From NCBI RefSeq assembly GCF_008711175.1, contig NZ_VWNF01000005.1, forward strand, positions 1 through 64,000: a stretch of DNA of 64,000 nt, in the 5' to 3' direction. Source of the stretch: Nesterenkonia ebinurensis. Lineage in GTDB: Bacteria; Actinomycetota; Actinomycetes; Actinomycetales; Micrococcaceae. A model generated the notes under the pieces. It was not told where the DNA came from and made no database searches. It was given only the letters and a program-made list of their open reading frames with translations. Shown here in pieces: positions 51,423-61,364 of this stretch (positions within the stretch are counted from its first letter, which is position 1; every line of letters begins with the position of its first letter). The translations under genes and the position numbers were made by a program.

Positions 51423-51580
51423 GGGCGTGAGCGAAGCGACGCCACCGGGTTCGGTCTCCGGTACCGACGCCGTCTCCGCCAGGGAAGGTTCAGCCACTAC
51501 GGTGTGCCCGTTCCCTCGCTTCCCGTGCTGCGCATAGCACAGTACGGGTACCCGGCTCGTTCTCTTATCCGTCGTCGCAC

Positions 51581-52468
51581 CTACGGTGCTCCTCCTCGCC
51601 CGATGAGCTCCCGGGCCACCTGGCGGTAGGCCTTGGCGCCGTCGTGCTTGTCCGCGTAGTTGGTGATCGGCTCTGCTGCCACGGTGGCGTCGGGGAACTT
51701 CACCGAGCGTTTGATCACGGTCTCGAAGACTTTGTCCCCGAAGGCCTCCACAATCCGCTGGACGACTTCTTTGGCGTGGGTGGTGCGCAGGTCCACCATA
51801 GTGACTAACACCCCGTCGATCTCCAGGTCCGGGTTGATCCGGTCCTGGACCTTCTCAATGGTGTCCTTGAGCAGAGCCACTGCGCGCAGGGCGAAGAACT
51901 CGGCCACCAGCGGGATGATCACTCCGTGGGCGGCGGTGAGCGCATTGACGGTCAGCAGTCCCAAGGAGGGCTGGCAGTCGATGATGATCACGTCATAGTC
52001 GTTGCGGACTAGGCGCAGGGCGCGCTCCAGCACCTGTTCGCGGCCCACCTCGGTGACCAGCTGGACCTCGGCGGCGGAGAGGTCGATATTGGCCGGCAGC
52101 AGGTCCACCCCGGGCACGTGGGTGGAGATCAGTGCGTCGGTGACCTCCACATCCTTTTCCATCAGCACGTTGTAGACGCTGGTCTCCAGATCATGCGGGT
52201 TCGCGCCCAGTCCTGCGGAGAGTGCCCCCTGGGGGTCGAAGTCCACCATGAGCACCTTGCGCCCGTATTCGGCGAGTGCGGCAGCCAGGTTGATGGCGCT
52301 GGTGGTCTTGCCCACTCCGCCTTTCTGGTTGACCATGGCGATGATCCGTGCCGGGCCGTGGGAATCCAGCGGCTCAGGCTCGGGGAACTCATGCTTGGGG
52401 CGGCCGGTGGGGCCGATGATCACGTCACCGTGGACGGTGAAGAGCTCCTTCGGCTGCTCGGCGTTCAC
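51581..52468 (-). CDS. parA: ParA-family ATPase
   Basis: 295 residues. Deviant Walker A KGGVGKTTSAINLAAALA, MVDFDPQGALSAGLG, IIIDCQPSLGLLTVNAL and GVLVTMVDLRTTHAKEVV identify a Soj/ParA ATPase. This copy, linked to scpAB, is the actinobacterial paralogue rather than the origin-linked parAB; no parB is adjacent. It starts the parA-scpAB-rluB-tyrA-cmk-der run. A hairpin (CCCGT...ACGGG) lies near 51528 in the gap before scpA. Confidence 0.92.
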   Translation of the reverse strand: MNAEQPKELFTVHGDVIIGPTGRPKHEFPEPEPLDSHGPARIIAMVNQKGGVGKTTSAINLAAALAEYGRKVLMVDFDPQGALSAGLGANPHDLETSVYNVLMEKDVEVTDALISTHVPGVDLLPANIDLSAAEVQLVTEVGREQVLERALRLVRNDYDVIIIDCQPSLGLLTVNALTAAHGVIIPLVAEFFALRAVALLKDTIEKVQDRINPDLEIDGVLVTMVDLRTTHAKEVVQRIVEAFGDKVFETVIKRSVKFPDATVAAEPITNYADKHDGAKAYRQVARELIGRGGAP

Positions 52469-52559
52469 GTGCGGCCCTCCGGTCTGGTATCTGCAACAGC
52501 GGTCGATGTTCTGACCAGATTACCCCGTGTGGTGTGGCGGGCAACCGCAAACCTTCCAC

Positions 52560-53360
52560 TTATGAACGCCGGGCGATGAAGAAGATGCGCCGGAACGGCA
52601 GTACCGTGCCCAACGACGACGCCGGGTAGGCGTCCCGAAGCGCTGCCTTGTACTCTGCCACGAACCGTTCGCGTACCCCCTCGGGGAGCTGCTCGAGCAC
52701 GGGCTGGGCTCCGGTGGCGGAGATCCAGGTGAAGACCGGGTCCTCCCCCTGCAGAGTGTGGTAGTAGGTGGTCTCCCAGGCCTCCACCTCCCAGCCGGGC
52801 TGGGCGATGTCGTACATATAGTCCTGCGGGTCCGCGGTGGGCTTCAGCAGCTGGGAGAAGTCCACGTACTGGGCGTAGGGCTCGGCGCCCGCGAACTCGT
52901 AGAGCAGCCGGTGGCTGGGGTTGGAAAAGTTCCCAGGGACTTGGACGGCGAGGACTCCTCCAGCTGCTATCAGGTTCATCAGTCCCGGCAGCAGCTCCCG
53001 GTGATCGGGCAGCCACTGCAGGGCGGCATTAGAGACCAGCACATCCGGCTGCTGGCCTTCCGGCAGGCCTTCGGCGGCCATGGTACGGATATCTGCTTGG
53101 AGGAATGAGACCCGCGCATCATTCAGACTCTGCCCAGCACGTTCCAGCATCTCTGCGCTGGAGTCGATACCCAGGATCTGCGCCTGCGGCCAGGCGGTGC
53201 GCAGCACCGGCACCCCGTTACCGGCCCCGCAGCCGAGATCCACGATCCACTGGGCCTGCGGGTGCCGAACCCGGGCTACCAGGTCCACCAGGGGCTGGAG
53301 TCGCTCGGAGCTGAAGGTGAGGTAGACCTGGGGATTCCACCCGGTGCGCTGGTCTTTCAT
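52560..53360 (-). CDS. tam: Trans-aconitate 2-methyltransferase
   Basis: 266 residues. SAM-binding motif I IVDLGCGAGNGVPVL, then ILGIDSSAEMLERAG, VSNAALQWLPDH and AVQVPGNF. WNPQVYLTFSSERLQP at the N terminus is characteristic of Tam. It methylates trans-aconitate, an inhibitor of aconitase, which may matter next to the methylcitrate genes. Start ATG 53360; 25 nt from the MFS gene and probably co-transcribed with it. Confidence 0.88.
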   Translation of the reverse strand: MKDQRTGWNPQVYLTFSSERLQPLVDLVARVRHPQAQWIVDLGCGAGNGVPVLRTAWPQAQILGIDSSAEMLERAGQSLNDARVSFLQADIRTMAAEGLPEGQQPDVLVSNAALQWLPDHRELLPGLMNLIAAGGVLAVQVPGNFSNPSHRLLYEFAGAEPYAQYVDFSQLLKPTADPQDYMYDIAQPGWEVEAWETTYYHTLQGEDPVFTWISATGAQPVLEQLPEGVRERFVAEYKAALRDAYPASSLGTVLPFRRIFFIARRS

Positions 53361-53384
53361 AGCCGAATTATCCCCTAATCCGGA

Positions 53385-54653
53385 TCAGCCGCGGCCGCGC
53401 ACTGCCTGCAGGGCCTTCTCAGTGCCTGAGGCGCCCAGCAGCAGGCAGGTGAACCAGATGGCCCCGGCCGGACCGATCGGTGCTGCCACCGCCCCGGCTG
53501 CCAGCGGGATGACCACCACGCCGAGCCGGTTGCCGGTCAGCCGCACCGCCAGCGCTGAGGAACGCCAATGGTCGGGGACTGACTGGGTGACCAGGCTCAT
53601 GGTCAGCGGCTGACCGAGGCCGGCGAAGAAGCCGGCCACCCCCAGGGTGAGGAAGGCCAGCCACAGATGGTGCAGTGCCAGGGGCGGGACGAAAAGCGCA
53701 GCGCCGGTGACCAGCAGTGAGGCCAGCACCAGAACCTCCCGTGAGAAGTGCCGCCGCAGGAAGGAGAGCATGGTCCGCGAAAGGATGGTCATGCCGGCTC
53801 GCAGCGCCAGCAGGAGCCCCACCCAGAAGGGCGAGACGCCGGCCTCATTGGCCACCAGGGGCAGGAATGCGGTCAGCACATCCATAGTGGCCACCAGGGC
53901 CATCGAGGCCACCAGGTGCGAGAGAATCCCAGGGCGCTTCAGAATCTCTGCTGCGGAGGCCCTGCTGGTGTCCTGTGGTTGGTCTTGGCTGCCAGCCTGT
54001 GACTTCTGCAGCTGGGTCTGCCGCCTGTACCGCTTCCCGGAGAACTGCAGCAGCAGAATCGCCGGCACTGAGATGGCGGTGCCCACCCAGAGGGCCTGGT
54101 TGATATCAGGCATCGAGAGTCCCAGCTGCGGGTCTGCGGGAGCTCCTACCGGACCGCCGCTGAGCAGGATCCCACCCAGCAGGGGTCCGATCATCTGGCC
54201 GGCGGCGAAGCCCGCGGTGAACCACCCGAAGCTCATGTCCAGCTGGGAGTTGCTGGCGAATCGGGCCACCGCCGACTGGCCACCGATGGTGAAGATCAGC
54301 TGGCCCATCCCCATCAGGGCGGAGGCCGCCAGGATGGTGGCGAAGCTCTCTGCCCAGGAGACGGCGGCTGCGCCCAGGGTGGTCAGCACCGCTCCGCCTA
54401 CCAGCAGGGGTTTGAGTGAGGGCAGCCGCTGGGCGAGCCCGCCCAGATACAGGGCCAGGATGAGAGGAAGCACTGCGTAGCCGGCAGTCACCGCACCCAC
54501 CATGAAACTGTCAGCACCGAGCTCGATGAGCTTATAGGTGGTGGTGGGGCGGACCAGATGGACAGTGACCTGGTTGAGCACTGCAGCCATGACCAGGATC
54601 CAGAGCCAGCGCTGTGATCTGTTGCCTGGGGTGCCGCTGAGACTGCCGCCCAT
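53385..54653 (-). CDS. MFS transporter
   Basis: 422 residues, about 12 helices, no signal for a specific substrate. The N-terminal half has RPTTTYKLIELGADSFMVGA and the typical loop GGLAQRLPSLKPLLVGG; the central loop is basic (KRYRRQTQLQKSQ). Possibly exports small organic acids or drugs. Divergent from prpE, with a GTATAC-containing element between. Confidence 0.82.
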   Translation of the reverse strand: MGGSLSGTPGNRSQRWLWILVMAAVLNQVTVHLVRPTTTYKLIELGADSFMVGAVTAGYAVLPLILALYLGGLAQRLPSLKPLLVGGAVLTTLGAAAVSWAESFATILAASALMGMGQLIFTIGGQSAVARFASNSQLDMSFGWFTAGFAAGQMIGPLLGGILLSGGPVGAPADPQLGLSMPDINQALWVGTAISVPAILLLQFSGKRYRRQTQLQKSQAGSQDQPQDTSRASAAEILKRPGILSHLVASMALVATMDVLTAFLPLVANEAGVSPFWVGLLLALRAGMTILSRTMLSFLRRHFSREVLVLASLLVTGAALFVPPLALHHLWLAFLTLGVAGFFAGLGQPLTMSLVTQSVPDHWRSSALAVRLTGNRLGVVVIPLAAGAVAAPIGPAGAIWFTCLLLGASGTEKALQAVRGRG

Positions 54654-54699
54654 TCTCCTCCTTGGTTCTGCCGAGCGCCCTCACTCAACATTTATGAAT

Positions 54700-54716
54700 T
54701 CTTGTATACATTAAGC
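54700..54716. promoter_or_regulatory. GTATAC-type site between MFS and prpE genes
   Basis: TTCTTGTATACATTAAG contains the same GTATAC core as the two palindromes upstream of the second gntR gene. It may be a weaker site for the same regulator. The arms are imperfect, so this is tentative. Confidence 0.35.
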
Positions 54717-54816
54717 AGCCCGCGTGACCCCAGGCCGTGATGTCAACTGTGATCACGCTCTGAGGCGCTTCTCGGTTTATCCTGTGAGAAGCACACCCGG
54801 ACAAAGGAGTCTGATT

Positions 54817-56736
54817 ATGCCACCTGTTGCTTTTGGCAACTATCGCGAGACGCACGCCCAATCTATCACTGACCCACAGAGCTTCTGGCTGCAGACCGCC
54901 GCCCAGCTCGAGTGGGATGTGCCGCCCACTCAGGCAGTGGACGGCTCCAATGCCCCGCTCTACCGGTGGTTCCCCGACGGCAGGCTGAACATCACCCATA
55001 ACGCCCTGGACCGGCATGTGGCCGCCGGCAACGGGGAGCGCACCGCGCTGATCTACGACTCCGCGGTCACGGACAAATCCCGCAGCTACACCTACGCCGA
55101 ACTGCGCGAAGAGGTGGCCGCAGCTGCCGGAGCGCTGAGCGCACTGGGCGTCTCCGCCGGCGACCGGGTGCTGCTCTATCTGCCGATGATCCCCCAGGCG
55201 GTGATCGCCATGCTGGCCTGTGCCCGACTCGGCGCAGTGCATTCGGTAGTCTTCGGCGGGTTCGCCGCCAAGGAGATCGCCTCAAGGATCGACGACGCCG
55301 CTCCCGACACGGTGATCACCGCAACCGGGGGGATTGAGCCGGCCCGCCGGGTGGAATACCTGCCCAAGGTGGCAGAAGCCCTTCAGCTGGCACAGCATAA
55401 GGTGCGCGACGTCGTCGTGGTTGACCGGGACGGCTTTGCGGCAACTGTGGAGCAGGTGGCGGGGGCGACTGAAGCCAGTTGGCATGATTGGGATGCCTTG
55501 GTGGGGCAGGCTGAGCCTGCGCCACCGGTGAGTGTGGCCGCCACCCATCCGCTCTATGTGCTCTACACCTCCGGCACCACCGGCAAGCCCAAAGGGGTGG
55601 TGCGCGACCATGGTGGCACTGCGGCAGCGCTGAACTGGACCATGCCCTCGATCTTCAACATCGGGCCGGGACAGGTGATTCTGTGTGCCTCCGATGTCGG
55701 GTGGGTGGTGGGGCATTCCTATATCGTCTACGCCCCGCTGCTGGCCGGAGCCACCAGCGTGCTCTATGAGGGCAAACCGGTGGGCACCCCGGATGCCGGG
55801 GCCTTCTGGCGCATGGTGGAGGAGCACAGGATCAACACGCTGTTCACCGCACCCACCGCACTGCGGGCCATCCGCAAGGCGGATCCAACCGCTTCTAAGG
55901 TCACCGACTATGACATCTCCAGCCTGAACTACCTGTTCAGCGCTGGGGAGCGGCTGGATCCAGAGACCCAGCGCTGGATCGGCGAAGTGCTGGATGTACC
56001 GGTGATCGACAACTGGTGGCAGACCGAGACCGGCTGGCCGATTGCGGCCAATCCGGTGGGCATCGAGCAGCTGCCGGTCAAGGTGGGCTCGGCTACGCTG
56101 CCGATGGTCGGCTATGACGTGGCGGTGCTGGACCCGCTGGGTGAGCCGCTTCCGGCTGGCCAGGAGGGCAATATCGCCATCAGGCTCCCTCTGCCCCCGG
56201 GCACCCTGTACTCGCTGTGGGGTGATGACCAGCGCTATGTGGAGGGCTATCTCTCGGCCTTCGAGGGCTACTACACCACCGGGGACTCCGGGTACATCGA
56301 TGAGGACGGCTATATCTATGTGATGGGCCGCACCGATGATGTCATCAACGTCTCCGGGCACCGGCTCTCCACCGGGGAGATCGAGGCTGCGGTGGCCGAG
56401 CACCCGGCAGTGGCTGAATGCGCGGTGATTGGCCTGGCTGATGAGCTCAAGGGCCAGCGGCCGGCCGGTTTCCTGGTGCTGAAGTCCGGGGCGGAGATCA
56501 GCCAGGAGCAGCTGCGTAAGGAACTGGTGGCTCATGTGCGGGCGAGCATCGGCCCGGTGGCCGACTTCAAAGAGGTGGCGGTGGTTGATGCCCTGCCCAA
56601 GACCCGTTCGGGCAAGATTCTGCGCAAGACCATGCGCCAGATCGCCGACGGCAAGGACTACACGGTGCCCTCCACCATCGAGGACGCCAGCGTCATAGAG
56701 GACCTCCTGCCGGTGCTGCGGGGCTCCGGCGCCTGA
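54817..56736 (+). CDS. prpE: Propionyl-CoA synthetase
   Basis: 639 residues. Acetyl-CoA synthetase family with YTSGTTGKPKGVVRDHGG, the PrpE-type SDVGWVVGHSYIVYAPLL, VIDNWWQTETGWPI and the C-terminal catalytic Lys in KTRSGKILRKTMRQIA. It activates propionate for the methylcitrate cycle. ATG 54817 is chosen for AAAGGAGT at 54803-54810. The gene is separate from prpDBC but in the same region. Confidence 0.92.
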   Translation: MPPVAFGNYRETHAQSITDPQSFWLQTAAQLEWDVPPTQAVDGSNAPLYRWFPDGRLNITHNALDRHVAAGNGERTALIYDSAVTDKSRSYTYAELREEVAAAAGALSALGVSAGDRVLLYLPMIPQAVIAMLACARLGAVHSVVFGGFAAKEIASRIDDAAPDTVITATGGIEPARRVEYLPKVAEALQLAQHKVRDVVVVDRDGFAATVEQVAGATEASWHDWDALVGQAEPAPPVSVAATHPLYVLYTSGTTGKPKGVVRDHGGTAAALNWTMPSIFNIGPGQVILCASDVGWVVGHSYIVYAPLLAGATSVLYEGKPVGTPDAGAFWRMVEEHRINTLFTAPTALRAIRKADPTASKVTDYDISSLNYLFSAGERLDPETQRWIGEVLDVPVIDNWWQTETGWPIAANPVGIEQLPVKVGSATLPMVGYDVAVLDPLGEPLPAGQEGNIAIRLPLPPGTLYSLWGDDQRYVEGYLSAFEGYYTTGDSGYIDEDGYIYVMGRTDDVINVSGHRLSTGEIEAAVAEHPAVAECAVIGLADELKGQRPAGFLVLKSGAEISQEQLRKELVAHVRASIGPVADFKEVAVVDALPKTRSGKILRKTMRQIADGKDYTVPSTIEDASVIEDLLPVLRGSGA

Positions 56737-56741
56737 AAAGG

Positions 56742-56786
56742 CTGCCAGCCCCGGCCCACTGGGAATCAGCGACCCGGGGCCGGCAG
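56742..56786. terminator. Bidirectional terminator hairpin between prpE and the citrate transporter gene
   Basis: CTGCCaGCCCCGG (56742-56754) pairs with CCGGGGCcGGCAG (56774-56786), a GC-rich 12-bp stem with mismatched bulges. It lies exactly between two convergent genes. Confidence 0.7.
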
Positions 56787-56803
56787 TCAGGTCAGTTGGA
56801 GGC

Positions 56804-58186
56804 TCAGACCTCCACCACGCCCAGCAGAATGGCGGCCAGGAACAGCAGCAGGCTGTAACCCCACATCCACAGGAATGCGTAGCGGATGAACTTGCCGATC
56901 TCCAGACGGGCCAGGCCCAGGCCCAGCCAGAGCGCCGGAGCGAAGGGACTGATCAGCGCACCGACGATATTTCCGATACCAGCGGAGTAGACCGCGGTGG
57001 TGGTGGAGATGCCCACCGAAGCCGTCACCTGTTCCACCACGGGGAAGAACGCGAACCAGAAGGCATCGGTGCTGAGCACGAAGTCCAGAGGAAGGGCAAT
57101 GATGCCCAGCACGATGTGCAGGTTCTGCAGCATCGGTTCGGGAGCCACCTGGATGATGTCCTCAGCGATGGATTCGAGCATTCCGCTCTCACCGAGGATG
57201 CCGAGGAAGGATCCTGCTGCCAGGATGATCACTGCCATGGAGAGCGCATTGGCCGCGTGGTCCTTAATGCGGTCCAGCTGATCCTGCATCTTGCGGTAGT
57301 TGATCAGCAGCGCCAGGCAGACGCCCACCATGAACACATAAGGAGTGGGCAGCCAGCCCAGCATCAAAATTGAGATGATCGCCGCGGTCAGTGCGGCGTT
57401 GACCCAGATGAGCTTGGGGCGCATCAGCTCCAGGCGGCGCTGTTCCTCCTCGGGGCTCTCCTCGTCCTCGTCGACGGCCCCAGCAGCCGCGGTGCTGTCT
57501 GCGGCCTCAGACCCCTCGGCTGCGGAGTCGCCGCCGCCCACGGTGGCGAGTTCCTTGGCCTCTTGGCGCTTGGCGATCCGGCGCTTCTCACGCATACCCA
57601 TCACCACAGCCATGGCGATAAGCAGCAGCAGGCCTGCAATCTGCACCGGGATCAAGGGACGGTAGAGCTCAGTGGGATCAATTCCGGTGACAGCTCCTGC
57701 ACGGCCAATGGGCCCGGCCCAGGGCAGCAGGTTCATCACGCCCACACTGGTGACCGCAAGGGTCAGCAGCAGATATGGGCTCATGCCCAGGCGCTTATAC
57801 ACCGGCAGCAGCGGCGGAATGGTGACCAGCAGCGTGGTGGCGCCGGAGCCGTCCAGGTGCGCCACAGCGCCCAGGCACACAGTACCGACAGCCACAGCGA
57901 TCACGTTCCCTCGGGAAATTCTCACGATGAACTTCACCAATGGTTCGAACAGACCGACATCACGCATGATGCCGAAGTAGAGGATCGCGAACACGAACAT
58001 GATCGCAACACTCATCACCGAGCCGATTCCTGACTCGAAGAATTCAGTGATCTCATCGAAGTCATAGCCGACCAGCAGTGCCGCGGTGAGCGGGACCAGT
58101 GTCAGGATGACCAAGGGCGATACCCGGTTGGAGATCAGCAAGGCGACAACCGCAATAATCGTCAGCAGCCCTACGGTGGTTAGCAT
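56804..58186 (-). CDS. CitMHS-family citrate/tricarboxylate:H+ symporter
   Basis: 460 residues, about 12 helices: VSPLVILTLVPLTAALLVGY, FFESGIGSVMSVAIMFVFAI, HLDGSGATTLLVTIPPLLP and DFVLSTDAFWFAFFPVVEQV match the CitM/CitH Mg-citrate symporter family. A charged cytoplasmic loop (residues about 205-260, EEE/AAE-rich) separates the halves. In this cluster it may import tricarboxylates such as citrate or methylcitrate. Divergent from gntR 1, whose operator candidate is in the intervening region. Confidence 0.85.
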   Translation of the reverse strand: MLTTVGLLTIIAVVALLISNRVSPLVILTLVPLTAALLVGYDFDEITEFFESGIGSVMSVAIMFVFAILYFGIMRDVGLFEPLVKFIVRISRGNVIAVAVGTVCLGAVAHLDGSGATTLLVTIPPLLPVYKRLGMSPYLLLTLAVTSVGVMNLLPWAGPIGRAGAVTGIDPTELYRPLIPVQIAGLLLLIAMAVVMGMREKRRIAKRQEAKELATVGGGDSAAEGSEAADSTAAAGAVDEDEESPEEEQRRLELMRPKLIWVNAALTAAIISILMLGWLPTPYVFMVGVCLALLINYRKMQDQLDRIKDHAANALSMAVIILAAGSFLGILGESGMLESIAEDIIQVAPEPMLQNLHIVLGIIALPLDFVLSTDAFWFAFFPVVEQVTASVGISTTTAVYSAGIGNIVGALISPFAPALWLGLGLARLEIGKFIRYAFLWMWGYSLLLFLAAILLGVVEV

Positions 58187-58286
58187 CTCGAGGTACTCTC
58201 TTCCTGTTCCTCGGCCCCGCCCGCAGGCACACCTGTGGACCTGCTGGTTGAGGTGGGGCTTTCTAAGTCGTGCGAGGATCCGTTCT

Positions 58287-58308
58287 GTCTACATGCATGC
58301 AAATAGAC
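58287..58308. promoter_or_regulatory. Candidate GntR operator 1
   Basis: GTCTA...TAGAC arms surround a perfect CATGCATG centre, in the 213-bp divergent region between the CitMHS gene and the first GntR gene. It is a plausible site for the regulator encoded at 58400. Confidence 0.4.
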
Positions 58309-58399
58309 TCGGTACTTTATATCCCAGTACACTCAGGGTGTCAAAGGTCACAGCAGCTCCTGCCACAGGGGGAACTGATCACAGAAAGTCCTTAAACTC

Positions 58400-59074
58400 A
58401 TGACTCCTGCACCGGGTGCTCGCCGCTACTCCGGGGCTGACTATGTGTACTCCACCCTACGGGCGCAGATCATCTCACTGGAGCTTCCGCCCGGGCACCG
58501 GCTCCGGGAGACTGCACTTGCCCAGCAGATGAAGGTCAGCCGCACACCCGTGCGGGAGGCTCTGAGCAGACTGCTCAGTGAGAACCTGGTGGAGCAGAGT
58601 CCCACGGGAGGCACCTACGTCACCCCGCTGGATTTGGAGGACCTCCGCGAGCTCTATCTCATCCGCTCCGCACTGGAGGCGGTGAGCGCACGTGAAGCCG
58701 CACAGCATGCTTCCGCCGAAGACCTGGCAGAGATGGCAGATCTGCTTGAGCAGATGGAGCGCCTGCTGGACCGGGAGTCCGAAACACACCGGCTGGGCGC
58801 GCTTCTGCACGATGTGATCTTCCGGGCCGCAGGCATCCATCGCAGTGATGAGATGCTCCGCCAGATCCGCGGACACCTGCACCGCTACCGGATTCTCAGC
58901 AACCAGAACGCCAGCCGCCGCGAAGAGGCCTTCGCAGAGCACCGCCAGATTGTGGATGCCATCGCCTCCCACGATCCGGAAGCCGCCGAGCAGGCTATCC
59001 GCCAGCATGTGATGTCGGCCTATCAGGAGGTCAAAGCCCACCTTGAGGCCCAGGAGCCCACTCCCGCTCCCTAG
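58400..59074 (+). CDS. GntR-family (FCD) regulator 1
   Basis: 224 residues. A GntR winged helix ([40 protein letters not shown]) and an all-helical FCD domain (residues about 85-215, DLRELYLIRSALEAVSAREA; HDVIF; HRQIVDAI) with His/Asp metal-site residues. FadR-type regulators respond to carboxylates. It likely controls the divergent transporter and/or the prp genes. Confidence 0.88.
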   Translation: MTPAPGARRYSGADYVYSTLRAQIISLELPPGHRLRETALAQQMKVSRTPVREALSRLLSENLVEQSPTGGTYVTPLDLEDLRELYLIRSALEAVSAREAAQHASAEDLAEMADLLEQMERLLDRESETHRLGALLHDVIFRAAGIHRSDEMLRQIRGHLHRYRILSNQNASRREEAFAEHRQIVDAIASHDPEAAEQAIRQHVMSAYQEVKAHLEAQEPTPAP

Positions 59075-59101
59075 CATTCTGCTCTGACTGAGATTGCTGC
59101 T

Positions 59102-59111
59102 GTGTATACAC
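59102..59111. promoter_or_regulatory. GTGTATACAC palindrome, copy 1
   Basis: Perfect 10-bp palindrome (TGTGTATACACA including flanks at 59101-59112) in the gap before the second gntR gene. A second identical 10-mer lies 64 bp downstream. Probable operator of one of the GntR proteins. Confidence 0.65.
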
Positions 59112-59165
59112 ATAGCTGCGTGATCGGTCCATATTTTGCAGCAAATGTGCCTACATTCCACATTG

Positions 59166-59175
59166 GTGTATACAC
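59166..59175. promoter_or_regulatory. GTGTATACAC palindrome, copy 2
   Basis: Identical to copy 1 and 7 bp upstream of the ATG at 59183, so a bound repressor would block transcription or initiation. The pair fits autoregulation of the gntR-prpDBC operon. Confidence 0.65.
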
Positions 59176-59182
59176 TAGAGGT

Positions 59183-59830
59183 ATGCGAGCAAGTGACGCG
59201 GCATACACTGCGCTGCAGGACGAGATCCTGGAAGGCAGTCTGGCCCCAGGGACTGCGCTGGGTGAGGTGGAACAGTCCCAGCGGCTGGGGGTCTCCCGCA
59301 CTCCGGTCCGGGAAGCCTTCTCCCGGCTGGTGGCCGCCGGCCTTGCCGTGCAGCACCCGCGCCGGGGCACCGTGGTCAGTGACATCTCCCTAGAAGATGT
59401 GGACCGCCTCTTCGAGGTCCGCATCCCTTTGGAGTCCCAAGCCGCCAGCCTGGCTGCTCAGCGCGGCCAGGCTGAGGTCTTCACCGGACTGGCAGAGGAG
59501 TTCGACGCCGCCCAGCTCACCCCAGACGCCGAGAGTCACTACCGCCTGGCCGCTCGGATGGACCAGGAGATCGACTCTGCGGTGGACAATCCCTACCTCA
59601 GCACCATGCTGAGCAATCTGCGGGTGCATCTGAGCCGGGTGCGTCGCCTGGCCAAGGACCAGCCCGAGCGGCTGGCCAAGTCTGCCGCGGAGCACCGTGA
59701 CATCTGCTTAGGGATCGCCTCCGGGGATCCCCAGATGGCAGAGGCCGCCGCCAGGCTGCACCTGCGCCGCAGCCTGGGCTACATCTCCCAGCAGAAGCAC
59801 CAGCTTTCCGAACCTGAACCAGCAACCTGA
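59183..59830 (+). CDS. GntR-family (FCD) regulator 2, probable prp operon regulator
   Basis: 215 residues. Winged helix [20 protein letters not shown] and [20 protein letters not shown], then an FCD domain. ATG 59183 is used; an in-frame ATG at 59102 lies within palindrome copy 1 and would put both operators inside the gene. Fifteen nt before prpD, so probably the first gene of the prpDBC operon and its regulator. Confidence 0.88.
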   Translation: MRASDAAYTALQDEILEGSLAPGTALGEVEQSQRLGVSRTPVREAFSRLVAAGLAVQHPRRGTVVSDISLEDVDRLFEVRIPLESQAASLAAQRGQAEVFTGLAEEFDAAQLTPDAESHYRLAARMDQEIDSAVDNPYLSTMLSNLRVHLSRVRRLAKDQPERLAKSAAEHRDICLGIASGDPQMAEAAARLHLRRSLGYISQQKHQLSEPEPAT

Positions 59831-59844
59831 GAGGACACCATCCC

Positions 59845-61362
59845 ATGATCGAGCACACCGTAGGGGTCCACCCCAGCTCCGCGAACCTGGCCCGCCAGGA
59901 CCAGCTGGCCTATAAGATCGCCAAGGTCGCCGTGGACCCGGTGGCTGTGGAGGGCGAGGTCACCGAGATGGTGATCAACCGGATCATCGACAACGCCTCA
60001 GTGGCAGTGGCCTCCCTGAACCGGGCGCCCATCGTCTCGGCTCGGGCTCAGGCCCTGGCCAACCCGGTCTCCGCCGGCGGCAGCGGAGGCTCCGTGTTCG
60101 GCATCGGCCAGAAGTCCTCTCCCGAATGGGCTGCCTGGGCCAACGGGGTGGCCGTGCGCGAGCTGGACTACCACGACACCTTCCTGGCCGCCGACTACTC
60201 CCACCCCGGCGACAACATCCCGGCCATCCTGGCTGTGGCCGAGCACACCGGGCGCTCAGGTGCCGATCTGATCCGCGGAATCGCCACCGGCTACGAGATC
60301 CAGGTGGACCTGGTCAAGGCAATCTGCCTGCACAAGCACAAGATCGACCATGTCGCCCACCTGGGACCCTCCGCCGCAGCCGGCATCGGCACCCTGCTGG
60401 GCCTGGATGCCGAGACCATCTTCCAGGCCGTAGGTCAAGCCCTGCACACCACCACCGCCACCCGTCAGTCCCGCAAGGGCGAAATCTCCACCTGGAAGGC
60501 CCACGCCCCTGCTTTCGCCGGCAAGATGGCGGTGGAGGCCGTGGATCGTGCAATGCGCGGGCAGACCTCTCCGGTGCCGATCTATGAGGGTGAGGACGGT
60601 GTCATCGCCTGGATCCTGGACGGCCCGGATGCCGAGTACACCGTTCCGCTGCCCGCTGACGGGGAGCCTAAGCGCGCCATCCTGGACACCTACACCAAGG
60701 AGCACTCCGCCGAATATCAGGCTCAGGCCTGGATCGACCTGGCCCGCAAGCTGCACAAGGAGCACCCGGAGGTCACCGACCCGGCGAACGTGAAGTCGGT
60801 GCTGATCCGCACCAGCCATCACACCCACTATGTGATCGGCTCCGGGGCCAACGACCCGCAGAAATATGACCCCACCGCCTCCCGGGAGACCCTGGATCAC
60901 TCCATCCCCTATATCTTCACCGTGGCCCTGCAGGACGGCAGCTGGCACCATGTGGACTCCTACGCTCCCGAACGCGCCGCCCGCCCCGACACAGTGGAGC
61001 TGTGGCACAAGGTCACCACTGAGGAGGACCCGGAATGGACCCGCCGCTACCACTCGCTGGACATCTCGGAGAAGGCCTTCGGCGGCTCGGTGGTGATCAC
61101 TCTCAACGACGACAGCGTGATCACCGATGAGATCGCCGTGGCCGATGCTCACCCGCTGGGCGCCCGGCCGTTTGCCCGCGAGCAGTACATCAACAAGTTC
61201 CGCGTCCTGGCCGAGGACATTGTCGACGACGCCGAGGCCGACCGGTTCCTGGAGACCGTCCAGCGACTGCCCGAGCTCAGTGCCGAAGAGCTGGTGGGCC
61301 TCAATGTTCAGGCCGCCGGCGGCGTCGTCGATATTTCTGCCTCACCGAAGGGACTGTTCTAA
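59845..61362 (+). CDS. prpD: 2-methylcitrate dehydratase
   Basis: 505 residues, MmgE/PrpD family: [60 protein letters not shown] and [20 protein letters not shown]. It converts 2-methylcitrate to 2-methyl-cis-aconitate. The length is normal. GAGAGGA lies upstream of the ATG, and prpB begins 2 nt after the stop. Confidence 0.94.
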   Translation: MIEHTVGVHPSSANLARQDQLAYKIAKVAVDPVAVEGEVTEMVINRIIDNASVAVASLNRAPIVSARAQALANPVSAGGSGGSVFGIGQKSSPEWAAWANGVAVRELDYHDTFLAADYSHPGDNIPAILAVAEHTGRSGADLIRGIATGYEIQVDLVKAICLHKHKIDHVAHLGPSAAAGIGTLLGLDAETIFQAVGQALHTTTATRQSRKGEISTWKAHAPAFAGKMAVEAVDRAMRGQTSPVPIYEGEDGVIAWILDGPDAEYTVPLPADGEPKRAILDTYTKEHSAEYQAQAWIDLARKLHKEHPEVTDPANVKSVLIRTSHHTHYVIGSGANDPQKYDPTASRETLDHSIPYIFTVALQDGSWHHVDSYAPERAARPDTVELWHKVTTEEDPEWTRRYHSLDISEKAFGGSVVITLNDDSVITDEIAVADAHPLGARPFAREQYINKFRVLAEDIVDDAEADRFLETVQRLPELSAEELVGLNVQAAGGVVDISASPKGLF

Positions 61363-61364
61363 AG

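Noticed and set aside
51363-51497. 45-residue extension of scpA
   Set aside because: It is encoded mostly by a dispersed repeat in a frame without conservation; the ScpA fold begins after ATG 51362.
54724-54816. 31-residue extension of prpE
   Set aside because: AAAGGAGT sits directly before ATG 54817, and the family N terminus begins there; the earlier codons overlap the regulatory region.
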